Of a DNA stretch of 64,000 nt, positions 42,869 to 53,074 are shown in pieces. The DNA comes from CAXMMR01 sp965198995 (lineage in GTDB: Bacteria > Pseudomonadota > Alphaproteobacteria > Acetobacterales > Acetobacteraceae). Where the stretch lies: assembly GCA_965198995.1 (NCBI GenBank), contig CBDAQG010000001.1, forward strand, positions 372,001 to 436,000, given 5' to 3'. Below the pieces are notes generated by a model. The model had not been told where the DNA came from, did not search any database, and was given only the letters and a program-made list of their open reading frames with translations. The stretch's first letter is position 1, and each line of letters starts with the position of its first letter. A program made the translations under genes and the position numbers.

Positions 42869-43950
42869 CAGGCGCCCGCCTTGAGCGCGAATTGCCAGCC
42901 CGCCTCGGCCAGGCGCGGCGCCCGCGCGGCCATCACCGAGGCCTGCGCGCTCGCCGCCGTGCCGTCGCGCACCCGCCCGGCAATGCCCTGAACGATGCCG
43001 ACCAGCCGGAACAAATTGTAGGCGAAGTACCAGTCGAGCGCCGGCACGCCCTCGCGGCCGGTCTGGCCGCAATACAGCGCCACCACCTCGTCGAGCGACG
43101 GTATGCCGAGCGCCGCGAGGTCAAGCCCGCCCAGCCCGCTGCGCCCGTCCGCCGGCAGCGCCCAGTTCATCAGCAGGTAGCTAAAATCGGCCAGCGGGTC
43201 GCCAAGCGTCGACAGCTCCCAGTCCAGCACCGCCGCCACACGCGGCGTCCCCGCGGCAAAGATCAGATTGTCGATCCGGTAGTCACCATGCACGATCGCC
43301 ACCCGCGACTGCTCCGGCACGGTGCGCGGCAGCCACGCCATCAGCCGCTCCGCCGCCTCGATCGTTTCGGTCTCGGAGGCGCGATACTGCCGCGTCCAGC
43401 GCTCGACCTGGCGCGCGAAGTAGTTGCCCGGCCGCCCGTAATCGGCAAGCCCGATCGCCACGTGGTCCACGGTGTGCAGCCGCGCCAGCGTCGTCACCAT
43501 CGCGGTGTAGGCGGCGTGCCGCTCGGCAGGCGCAAAGCCCGGCAGCGTGCTGTCCCAGTGCACCGTGCCGTCCACCGCCTGCATGACGTAGAACATCGCG
43601 CCGATCACCGTCTCGTCGCGGCACAGCGCATACGCCTCGGGCACCGCAAAGCCGGTGCCGTGCAGCGCCGAGATCAGCCGAAACTCCCGGTCCACCGCGT
43701 GCGCCGAGGGCAGCAGCACCCCGGACGGCTTGCGCCGCAGCACGTAGGCCCGCTGCGGCGTCTGCAAGCGGTAGGTCGGGTTCGACTGCCCGCCCCTGAA
43801 CTGCATCACCTGCAGCGGCCCCGCATAGCCGGCCACGTTGTCCGCCAGCCAGCGCGCCAGCGCCGCCTCGTCAATCCGGTGCCGCTCGTCGACCGGCTTC
43901 ACGCCCTCATAGACGCTGGCCGGCAGCGCCCGTGCCGCCGCGCCGCTCAC
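42868..43950 (-). CDS. APH-type phosphotransferase (ACAD10/LvaA-like)
   Basis: 360 aa from GTG 43950, 4 bp after the acyl-CoA dehydrogenase stop. Kinase fold of the aminoglycoside phosphotransferase family: nucleotide-binding FRGGQSNPTYRLQTPQRAYV and RRKPSG, catalytic HGDYRIDNLIF, metal-binding DWELSTLGDPLADFSY. Such proteins next to acyl-CoA dehydrogenases match the N-terminal kinase of ACAD10/11 and LvaA of levulinate degradation, which phosphorylate 4-hydroxyacyl-CoA. Antibiotic resistance is unlikely given the context. Confidence 0.9.
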   Translation of the reverse strand: MSGAAARALPASVYEGVKPVDERHRIDEAALARWLADNVAGYAGPLQVMQFRGGQSNPTYRLQTPQRAYVLRRKPSGVLLPSAHAVDREFRLISALHGTGFAVPEAYALCRDETVIGAMFYVMQAVDGTVHWDSTLPGFAPAERHAAYTAMVTTLARLHTVDHVAIGLADYGRPGNYFARQVERWTRQYRASETETIEAAERLMAWLPRTVPEQSRVAIVHGDYRIDNLIFAAGTPRVAAVLDWELSTLGDPLADFSYLLMNWALPADGRSGLGGLDLAALGIPSLDEVVALYCGQTGREGVPALDWYFAYNLFRLVGIVQGIAGRVRDGTAASAQASVMAARAPRLAEAGWQFALKAGA

Positions 43951-43954
43951 GCCG

Positions 43955-45199
43955 TCACGCGGCCGCCGGCCGGTTGCCGTAGCGGCTGAACTCCAGCCGC
44001 GCGATGCTGCGGTTGTGCACCTCGTCCGGCCCGTCCGCGAGCCGCAGCGTGCGCACCCCGGCATACGCCTTGGCCAGCCCGAAATCGTCCGAAACGCCGC
44101 CGCCACCATGCGCCTGGATCGCGTCGTCGATCACCTTGAGCGCCACCCGCGGTGCCGCCACCTTGATCATCGCGATCTCGAGCTTCGCCCCCTTCGGCCC
44201 CACCCGGTCCATCATGTCCGCCGCCTTCAGGCACAGCAGCCGGGTCATTTCGATGTCAATGCGCGCCTCGGCGATCCGCTGCTCCCAAACCGACTGTTCG
44301 GAAATCCGCTTGCCGAACGCCGTGCGCGAAAGCAGCCGGCGGGTCATCTTCTCCAGCGCCGCCTCGGCCACCCCGATCGTGCGCATGCAGTGATGGATCC
44401 GCCCCGGCCCAAGCCGCCCCTGCGCGATCTCGAACCCCCGCCCCTCGCCCAGGATCAGGTTCTCCGCCGGCACCCGCACGTCGCGCAGGATCACCTCGGC
44501 ATGCCCGTGCGGCGCGTCGTCATAGCCGAACACCGGCAGCATCCGCACGACCTCGACGCCCGGCGTGTCGAGCGGCACCAGCACCTGCGATTGCTGGCTG
44601 TAGCTCGCCGCCTCCGGGTCGGTCTTGCCCATGACGATCGCCACCGCGCAGCGCGGGTCGCCGACGCCCGACGACCACCACTTGCGCCCGCTGATCACGT
44701 AGCTGTCGCCGTCGCGCCGGATCCGGGTCTCGATGTTGGTCGCATCCGACGAGGCAACGTCGGGCTCGGTCATCAGGAAGGCGGAGCGGATCTCGCCGGC
44801 CATCAGCGGCGCGAGCCACCGCCGCTTCTGCGCCGCATCGCCGTAGCGGTGCAGCACCTCCATGTTGCCGGTGTCCGGCGCCGAGCAGTTGAACACCTCG
44901 GAGGCGAAGTTGATCCGCCCCATCGCCTCGGCGCAGGGCGCGTAGTCGAGGTTGGTCAGCCCCGCCCCCGCATACCCGTCCTCGTCATGGGTGGCGTTCG
45001 GCGGCAGGAACAGGTTCCACAGCCCGGCCGCCCGCGCGCGCACCTTCAGCGCCTCAACGCGCGAGGACGGCCGCCAGCGATCCGAGGACCCGGCGATCTC
45101 GGCCGCAACCGCGCCGACCTCCGGCACGATCTCGCTGTTGATGAAGCCTTGCACGCGCTCGAGCCAGTGCTGCTGACTAGGCGAGGGTGTGAAATCCAA
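43955..45199 (-). CDS. Acyl-CoA dehydrogenase family protein
   Basis: 414 aa from TTG 45199, preceded by GGGAG at 8 nt; further upstream codons lack an ATG and look non-coding. Flavoprotein with N-terminal helical domain, mid-domain SAFLMTEPDVASSDATNIET and SGRKWWSSGVGDP, and C-terminal helices ending VRTLRLADGPDEVHN. The GPDEVH end motif and the pairing with an APH kinase resemble ACAD10/11 and LvaC, where the flavin domain removes phosphate from a 4-phosphoacyl-CoA. First gene of the minus-strand run. Confidence 0.93.
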   Translation of the reverse strand: MDFTPSPSQQHWLERVQGFINSEIVPEVGAVAAEIAGSSDRWRPSSRVEALKVRARAAGLWNLFLPPNATHDEDGYAGAGLTNLDYAPCAEAMGRINFASEVFNCSAPDTGNMEVLHRYGDAAQKRRWLAPLMAGEIRSAFLMTEPDVASSDATNIETRIRRDGDSYVISGRKWWSSGVGDPRCAVAIVMGKTDPEAASYSQQSQVLVPLDTPGVEVVRMLPVFGYDDAPHGHAEVILRDVRVPAENLILGEGRGFEIAQGRLGPGRIHHCMRTIGVAEAALEKMTRRLLSRTAFGKRISEQSVWEQRIAEARIDIEMTRLLCLKAADMMDRVGPKGAKLEIAMIKVAAPRVALKVIDDAIQAHGGGGVSDDFGLAKAYAGVRTLRLADGPDEVHNRSIARLEFSRYGNRPAAA

Positions 45200-45499
45200 G
45201 ACGCGGCTCCCGGGCTTTTTATGCCATACCCTTAATTCTACCGCCCCGGCCAGGCAAGCCCGCGCCCGGCAGCGCCGCCACCCCGGCCCGCCGGCCGCAA
45301 GCCGCCTCCGCATCCATCACAACAGCGATCCGCCGCCGCCGCCGCGCACCCCATCTGTAACGGCGCGGGCCCAGGGCAGGTCCAGGGCGGATGCAGCGCA
45401 GGGCGGCCGCCCAGGGTTGATTGGAATTGCCCGTATGATGCAGTGTCCCGCCAGACAGTGCCAAACCGCACGTCTTCTGCCGAAATTAGGATGCAGCGC
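45200..45499. other. Divergent control region between the two catabolic runs
   Basis: 300 bp between the acyl-CoA dehydrogenase and the FadB-like gene. No convincing gene. The segment 45215-45240 (GGCTTTTTATGCCATACCC) is locally AT-rich and is the best candidate for minus-strand promoter sequence. The TetR-type regulator at 48792 is a plausible controller, but I see no clear operator palindrome. Confidence 0.4.
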
Positions 45500-47551
<2,052 letters not shown>

Positions 47552-47552
47552 G

Positions 47553-47713
47553 GCAAGGGGCTTTGCCCCTTGACCCCAGTAAAGGCGGAGCCTTTACAAT
47601 CCATTACTTTTGGTTCCGTGTACGTAAGGTTAGGCCGGTGGGATCCGAACTCAATAGATGGATTTTAAAGGCTCCGCCTTTAATCGGGTCCAGGGGCGAC
47701 GCCCCTGGCCTTT
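47553..47713 (+). repeat. Family A element A15 (two left arms face to face)
   Basis: AAGGGGCTTTGCCCCTT and AAAGGCGGAGCCTTT, a 60-bp centre, then ATGGATTTTAAAGGCTCCGC and CCAGGGGCGACGCCCCTGG. Both arms are of the AAAGGC type, unlike most copies. It starts one base after the FadB-like stop and ends inside or against the N-terminus of the next SDR. Confidence 0.88.
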
Positions 47714-47716
47714 AAC

Positions 47717-48523
47717 CTGGACAACCGCACCGCGCTGATCACCGGCGCGGCTGGCGGCATCGGCCGCGCGATCGCCGAGGCGCTGGCCGAGCGGCGCTGC
47801 AACCTCGCTTTGGCTGACATCAACCCTGAACTTCTGGCCGAGGCCGCGGCGGCGCTGACAGCGACCGGCGTGCGCGTCAGCACCCACGTGCTCGACGTGG
47901 CCGACGCCGAAGCCGTCGCTGCGCTCCCTGCCGCCGTGCTTGCCGCGCATGCCGGCGTCGACCTGCTGGTCAACAATGCCGGCGTCGCCGTGGGCGGCAC
48001 CTTCGAGCAGGTCGCGGAGCACGACTTCGAGTGGCTGTTCGGCGTCAACTTCTGGGGCGTCGTGCGGATGACGCGCGCCTTCCTGCCGCTGCTGCGCGCG
48101 TCCGGGGAGGCGCGTCTGGTCAATCTGTCCAGCGTCTTCGGCCTGATCGCGCCGCCCGGCCAGACCGCCTACGTCGCCAGCAAGTTCGCCGTGCGCGGCT
48201 TTTCGGAATCGCTCCGCCACGAGCTGCGCGGCACGTCCGTCGGCGTCACCGTCGTGCATCCCGGCGGCGTCAACACGGGCATCGCCCGCAGCGCCCGCCT
48301 GCCCGCCGCCATTGCGCCGGGCGACGCGGAGCGGGCGCGCACCTCGTTCCAGGGCGGCCTCACCATGCCGCCGGCAGTCGCCGGCGAGACCATCGTGCGC
48401 GCCGTCGAGCGCCGCCGGCCGCGCGTGATCGTCGGCCGCGATGCGCACATCGCCGCGACGATCGAGCGCATCATTCCGGTCTCCTACTGGAGGCTCCTGG
48501 AGCGCCTGGCCACACACCTCTAG
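47717..48523 (+). pseudogene. SDR family oxidoreductase lacking a normal start
   Basis: About 269 codons of intact SDR: LDNRTALITGAAGGIGRAIA, DLLVNNAGVAVGG, NLSSVFGLIAPPGQTAYVAS with YVASKFA, and VTVVHPGGVNTGIARSA. The cofactor motif is in frame back to 47702, but there is no ATG, GTG or TTG between an in-frame TAA in repeat A15 (47681) and the motif. The first usable TTG (47810) would remove the glycine motif. The repeat's own ATG (47658) is in another frame. Start lost through element insertion, or CTG initiation at 47705 or 47717. Confidence 0.7.
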
Positions 48524-48599
48524 CGCCGCGCCGCGCGCGGCGCAGCCATTTCCTATGCTGCGCAAGCCAAGAAAGACCCCGCTGGAACACCGGTCCCTT

Positions 48600-48737
48600 A
48601 TGGATGCGGGTCTGGGGCCTCAGGCCCCGTCGTGCGAATGCACGCTGCGCGTGACGGGTCGAGGGCGGAGTGAGCCAAAGGTTCCGACTGCGCGACGCGC
48701 AGTTGGAAAGGCTCACGGAGGGAGAGCCCTCGCCTTG
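48600..48737 (+). repeat. Family A element A16 (right arm with large hairpin)
   Basis: ATGCGGGTCTGGGGCCTCAG with GGGGCCTCAGGCCCC, one palindromic unit CGTGCGAATGCACGCTGCG, then CGAGGGCGGAGTGAGCC... paired with ...GGCTCACGGAGGGAGAGCC. Its inner hairpin CCGACTGCGCG/CGCGCAGTTGG is the same inserted module as in A7 and A8, in the opposite orientation. Located in the leader of the TetR gene. Confidence 0.85.
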
Positions 48738-48791
48738 CGAGAGGTCTCACTCCTGGACCTAGACGGCCGCCTTGGTTACAGGTCGCACACC

Positions 48792-50063
48792 ATGGACACC
48801 CCTCTGCCGGCCCAGACCGCGCGCTACGAGCGCAAGCGCGAGGCGATCCTCGACGCCGCGGCCACGCTGTTCAACCGCCACGGCCTGGCCGGCATCACGC
48901 TCGCCGACGTCGCCCAGAGCGTCGGCCTGATCATGACCAGCGTCACCTACTACTATCGCAAGAAGGAGGACCTCGCCGCCGCCTGCCTGATGCGTTCGGT
49001 CGCGACGCTGGACGCGATGCTCGACAAGGCCATGGCCGCGCCGCCCGACCCGGCGGCCAGACTGACCCGCCTGCTCGAGCTGCATGTTGCGCACCGCGCC
49101 GACATCGACGAGGGCCGGGTCTCGGGCGACGTGAACTTCTGGGACATGCGGGCGCTGACCGGGCCGGCGGCCGAGCCGCCCAAGGCCGGCTTCGTCGCGC
49201 TGTTCCGCCGCATCCGCACGCTGCTGGGCGAGGGCGCTGCGGCCGAGCTACCGCGCCCCGAGCAAAACGCGCGCGCCCACCTCGTGCTCACCGCGGTGAT
49301 CCACAGCAAGGCGTGGGTGCGGCGCTACGAGGTGGCCGATTACCCGCGCGCCGCCGAGCGCATGGCGGACATCCTGATCCATGGCCTGGCCGCCCCCGGC
49401 AGGCGCTGGTCGCCCACCCCGCTGCCGTTCGCGCAGCCGCTCCGCGAGGGCGGCGAGGTGTCGCGCTCGAGCTTCCTGCGCGCCGCCACCGAGCTGCTCA
49501 ACGAGAACGGCTATCACGGCACCTCGGTCGACCGCATCTCGGCCCGGCTCAACGTCACCAAGGGATCGTTCTACCACCACAACGACACCAAGGACGACCT
49601 GGTGGCGGCGTGCTTCGAGCGGACCTTCACCGTGATCCGGCAGGCGCATGTCGCGGGGATGGCGATCGAGGCCGACGGCTGGAGCCGGCTCTGCTCGGTC
49701 GTCGCCGCCCTGCTGCGCCATCAGTTCTCGCCGGACGGGCCGCTGCTGCGCCTGTCGGCGCTGTCGGCGACGACGGAGAACCTGCGGCTCGACCTGATCG
49801 CGACCGTCGCCCGGCTGTCCGAGAAGACGGCCGGGCTGATCTCGGACGGCATCGTCGACGGCTCGATCCGCCCGGTCGACGCGGCGATCGCGGCGGATCT
49901 GGTGAGCGGCATGGTGAACGCCTCCGTCGAGCTCACCCATTGGTCGGCCGCCACGACAATGCAGAACGCCGCCGAGCGCTTCGCCAGACCGCTGCTAGTC
50001 GGCGTGCTCGCGACGGACGTCGACCGCATGGTCGCGAGGAACGTCGACAGCGTCGACGACTAG
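48792..50063 (+). CDS. Double TetR-family transcriptional regulator
   Basis: 423 aa from ATG 48792; longer frames read through repeat A16. Two complete TetR N-terminal DNA-binding domains in one chain. First: REAILDAAATLFNRHGLAGI, then TLADVAQSVGLIMTSVTYYY. Second, about residue 230 on: SFLRAATELLNENGYHGTSV, then DRISARLNVTKGSFYHHND. Each is followed by a helical ligand/dimer domain. A likely repressor for the adjacent MFS/ALDH or fad genes; ligand possibly an acyl-CoA, not readable. Confidence 0.9.
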   Translation: MDTPLPAQTARYERKREAILDAAATLFNRHGLAGITLADVAQSVGLIMTSVTYYYRKKEDLAAACLMRSVATLDAMLDKAMAAPPDPAARLTRLLELHVAHRADIDEGRVSGDVNFWDMRALTGPAAEPPKAGFVALFRRIRTLLGEGAAAELPRPEQNARAHLVLTAVIHSKAWVRRYEVADYPRAAERMADILIHGLAAPGRRWSPTPLPFAQPLREGGEVSRSSFLRAATELLNENGYHGTSVDRISARLNVTKGSFYHHNDTKDDLVAACFERTFTVIRQAHVAGMAIEADGWSRLCSVVAALLRHQFSPDGPLLRLSALSATTENLRLDLIATVARLSEKTAGLISDGIVDGSIRPVDAAIAADLVSGMVNASVELTHWSAATTMQNAAERFARPLLVGVLATDVDRMVARNVDSVDD

Positions 50064-50247
50064 CCCGCACCCGACAGCCTGCCGCGGCGATCCCCGCGAC
50101 CAACCCTCCGGATCGAGCGACAGCATACCCCGCCGCCAAATTGCCCTGCCACGGCCGCTGGCCAACCCCCCGCATGATCAACCGGCGCGATTGACTCTGG
50201 CGCGCGACATACTCAAGCTTCGATCATAAAAATAACGGACAAGAAAA

Positions 50248-51774
50248 ATGAGTGGAATGGCCAATACCATCAGCCCGCGCAAGCCCGGCGGACGCGCCCT
50301 TCAGGGCTATCCCGCACCCGGCGCGCGCCGCTTCTACCTGACCCTCGTGGTCGCCATCACGGTTGCGCTCTATTACGAGCTCTACGTCGTCGGCAGCGTC
50401 GCGCCGCTGATCATGCAGAACCTGCAGATGCCGTTCGGCTACTTCGTCGTTGTGCTGGCGCTGAGCAACCTGATCGGCGCCGGCGCCTCCCTGCTCGGCG
50501 GCCTGACGGACCGCGTCGGTCGCGCCAACCTCGTCATCTGGGGCCTGCTGATCGTCGGCCTGGTCACCCTGCTGGTGCTGCCCAACACCCACACCAGGCT
50601 GAGCTGGTCCATCGCCACCGCGGCGATCGGCTTCTTCGAAGGCATCATCCTGGTCGCGACCCCGGCGCTGATCCGCGACTTCTCGCCGCAGACCGGGCGC
50701 GCCACCGCGATGGGCTTCTGGACCATCGGCCCGGTGCTCGGCAGCCTGTTCGTCAGCCTGGTCGCGACGACAACGCTGCCCAGCCTGCAGACCTGGCAGA
50801 GCCAGTACGAGATCTGCGGCGTCGTCGGGCTGATCCTCTTCGTCGCCGCGTTCTTCCTGCTGCGCGAGCTGCCGGCCGAGATCCGCGACCAGCTCATGGT
50901 CTCCGAGCACGACCGCCGCCTGGTCGAGGCCCGGGCGCGGCAGGTCGACGTCGAGGCCGGCCTGCGCAATCCCTGGTCGCAGATGCTGCATCTCGACGTG
51001 ATCGGCTCCGCGCTCGGCGTCTCCACCATGCTGCTGTTCTACTACACCGCGGTCGCCTTCGGCGTCCTCGTCTCGGTCACCCTGTTCGGCCTCACCGTCG
51101 AGCAGGCCAACAGCCTGGCGAACTGGGGCTGGGCGGCGAACGCGCTGTCGCTGGTCGGCTTCGGCATGGCCTCGGACCGCCTGCGGGTGCGCAAGCCCTT
51201 CATGCTGGTTGGCGGCCTCGGCGCCCTCGTCATGACCGGCTACTTCCTGCTCCAGGCCGGCCAGCACCCAAGCTACGCCAAGCTCGCTGTCATCACCTCG
51301 CTGCAGGCGGTGTTCGCCGGCGCCGCCTACGCCACCTGGATGGCGAGCTTCACCGAGACGGTAGAGGCCCGCAACCCGGCGCTCTCCGCCACCGGCCTGG
51401 CCGTCTGGGCCTGGATCCAGCGCCTCGTCGTTGCGGCCTCGTTCTTCATGCTGCCGGTGGTGGTGAACTCGGTCACCGACATCGTGCGGGCGCCGCTCAC
51501 CCTGGGCGCCCTGCATGCCGCCCAGGCTGCCCATCAGCCGCCGGACGCCGCCCTGGTCAGCCAGCTGATGGCGCTGCAGCACGCCGTCGCGGTGGCACCC
51601 AGCCAGTGGCGCACCTGGTACTGGATCTGCTGCGCCGGCATCGCACTGTTCGTCGCCCTGATCTTTGTCATGAAGGGCCGCTGGAGCCCGGCCGCCGCCC
51701 GGCGCGACCAGGAGGCGCATGATCGACAGGTCAGCCAGGAGCTGTCACGGCTAGACCAGGCCCAGCGCGCCTGA
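50248..51774 (+). CDS. MFS transporter
   Basis: 508 aa from ATG 50248. Twelve hydrophobic segments with an extended loop in the middle (AEIRDQLMVSEHDRRLVEAR) typical of some metabolite:H+ symporters. MFS signature GLTDRVGRANLVIWG after segment 2 and MASDRLRVRKPFMLV in the second half. Given its place beside the TetR and beta-oxidation-type genes, it may import the acid that the region degrades. Tandem repeats and a strong hairpin follow its stop. Confidence 0.9.
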   Translation: MSGMANTISPRKPGGRALQGYPAPGARRFYLTLVVAITVALYYELYVVGSVAPLIMQNLQMPFGYFVVVLALSNLIGAGASLLGGLTDRVGRANLVIWGLLIVGLVTLLVLPNTHTRLSWSIATAAIGFFEGIILVATPALIRDFSPQTGRATAMGFWTIGPVLGSLFVSLVATTTLPSLQTWQSQYEICGVVGLILFVAAFFLLRELPAEIRDQLMVSEHDRRLVEARARQVDVEAGLRNPWSQMLHLDVIGSALGVSTMLLFYYTAVAFGVLVSVTLFGLTVEQANSLANWGWAANALSLVGFGMASDRLRVRKPFMLVGGLGALVMTGYFLLQAGQHPSYAKLAVITSLQAVFAGAAYATWMASFTETVEARNPALSATGLAVWAWIQRLVVAASFFMLPVVVNSVTDIVRAPLTLGALHAAQAAHQPPDAALVSQLMALQHAVAVAPSQWRTWYWICCAGIALFVALIFVMKGRWSPAAARRDQEAHDRQVSQELSRLDQAQRA

Positions 51775-51849
51775 CGGCTCGACCAGCGCCCGCGAGCCTG
51801 ACGGCTCGACCAGCGCCCGCGAGCCTGACGGCTCGACCAACGCCCGCGA
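51769..51849 (+). repeat. Three 27-bp tandem repeats after the MFS gene
   Basis: Units of GCCTGACGGCTCGACC plus AGCGCCCGCGA at 51769, 51796 and 51823; the first contains the MFS stop codon. One base differs in unit 3. Unrelated to family A by sequence. Confidence 0.93.
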
Positions 51850-51884
51850 GCCTGGCGGACGGCAGCGTCGTCCGCCAGGCTCGC
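51846..51884 (+). terminator. Perfect 15-bp stem hairpin, probable terminator
   Basis: GCGAGCCTGGCGGAC (51846-51860) pairs perfectly with GTCCGCCAGGCTCGC (51870-51884) across a 9-nt loop. It is downstream of the MFS gene and upstream of the next gene on the same strand. No T-tract follows, so termination may need other factors; it may instead stabilise the mRNA 3' end. Confidence 0.6.
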
Positions 51885-51924
51885 GCCCATCTCAACCAAC
51901 CGGCTGACCGCCCAGGACCCTGCC

Positions 51925-52932
51925 ATGACGCTCATCAGCCAATCGCGTGAAATCCGCCTCCGCGCCCGCCCGGCGGCGCTGCCCGCCGCGGACGATTTCG
52001 AGCTCGCCGAGGTGTCGCTCCCACCGCCCGCCCCGGGCGAGGCGCAGGTGCGCAACCTGTGGATGTCGGTCGACCCCTACATGCGCGGCCGCATGACGCT
52101 GCGCAAAAGCTACGTGCCGCCGTTCCAGATCGGCGAGCCGCTGCAGGGCGGCGCCGTCGGCGAGGTGGTCGCCTCCAACGCCGAGGGTCTCCACCCCGGC
52201 GACCTCGTGCAGTCCATGCTCGGCTGGCGCGAGGCGTTCAACGCGCCGGCCGCCGGGCTGCAGAAGCTGCCCGACCTGCCGCTGCCGCCCGAAGCCTATC
52301 TCGGCGTCGCCGGCATGCCGGGGCTCACCGCCTATGTCGGCCTGCTCGAAATCGCCAAGCTCAAGGCCGGCGACGTCGTGTTCGTCTCGGCCGCCACGGG
52401 CGCGGTCGGCTCCGTCGCCTGCCAGATCGCCCGGATCAAGGGCGCAACCGTGATCGGCTCGGCCGGTGGCGCCGAAAAATGCGCCTTCCTGCGCGAAATC
52501 GGCGTCGAGCACGTGATCGACTACAAGGCGAGCCCGGACCTGATCGCCGCCCTCGCCCACGCCGCACCCGACGGCATCGACGTCTACTTCGACAATGTCG
52601 GCGGCGCCCACCTCGAAGCGGCGCTGGAATGCGCCAAGCCCTTCGCCCGCTTCGCCCTGTGCGGCATGATCTCGGCCTACAACGGCGGCGTCGCCTCGGG
52701 CCCGGCCAACATCATGCTGGTGGTCGGCCGCAGCCTCCGCCTGCAAGGCTTCATCGTCTCCAACTTCTTCAACCTGATGCCCGGCTTCCAGGCCGAGATG
52801 GCCGGCTGGATCGCCTCGGGCGCGGTGCGCTGGCGCCAAACCGTCGAGCACGGTATCGAACACGCACCAGCCGCGTTCATGAAGCTCTTTACCGGCGAGA
52901 ACTTCGGCAAGATGGTGGTCAAGCTGACCTAA
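51925..52932 (+). CDS. NADP-dependent oxidoreductase (CurA/leukotriene B4 dehydrogenase-like MDR)
   Basis: 335 aa from ATG 51925. Typical of the CurA/PTGR1 subfamily: NLWMSVDPYMRGRM, LGVAGMPGLTAYVGLLEIAK, VFVSAATGAVGSVACQIARI, GIDVYFDNVGGAHLEAAL and the late LQGFIVSNFFNLMPGF. These enzymes reduce the alkenal/one double bond with NADPH. Followed after family B repeat B3 by an aldehyde dehydrogenase. Confidence 0.93.
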   Translation: MTLISQSREIRLRARPAALPAADDFELAEVSLPPPAPGEAQVRNLWMSVDPYMRGRMTLRKSYVPPFQIGEPLQGGAVGEVVASNAEGLHPGDLVQSMLGWREAFNAPAAGLQKLPDLPLPPEAYLGVAGMPGLTAYVGLLEIAKLKAGDVVFVSAATGAVGSVACQIARIKGATVIGSAGGAEKCAFLREIGVEHVIDYKASPDLIAALAHAAPDGIDVYFDNVGGAHLEAALECAKPFARFALCGMISAYNGGVASGPANIMLVVGRSLRLQGFIVSNFFNLMPGFQAEMAGWIASGAVRWRQTVEHGIEHAPAAFMKLFTGENFGKMVVKLT

Positions 52933-52942
52933 GGCGGGAAGC

Positions 52943-53054
52943 GGTTCTTTTTTGAAAAAAAGAACCAAAAAACTTTTGCCCGATTGAGGCACTCGGCCGG
53001 ACGATACTTCCTAACGGATGAAAGCTTTTTGCTTCTTTTTTCAAAAAAGAAGAC
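52943..53054 (+). repeat. Family B AT-rich paired hairpin, copy B3
   Basis: GGTTCTTTTTTG/AAAAAAAGAACC (52943-52966), AAAAAACTTTTGC, about 40 bp spacer, then GAAAGCTTTTTGC and TTCTTTTTTC/AAAAAAGAAG. It begins 11 bp after the oxidoreductase stop and ends about 20 bp before the aldehyde dehydrogenase start. Confidence 0.88.
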
Positions 53055-53074
53055 CTTTCTTAAGGGGAAACACA

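Noticed and set aside
42868..43950. Aminoglycoside resistance gene
   Set aside because: APH fold, but it is embedded in an acyl-CoA catabolic operon and carries the ACAD10/LvaA-type nucleotide-binding pattern.
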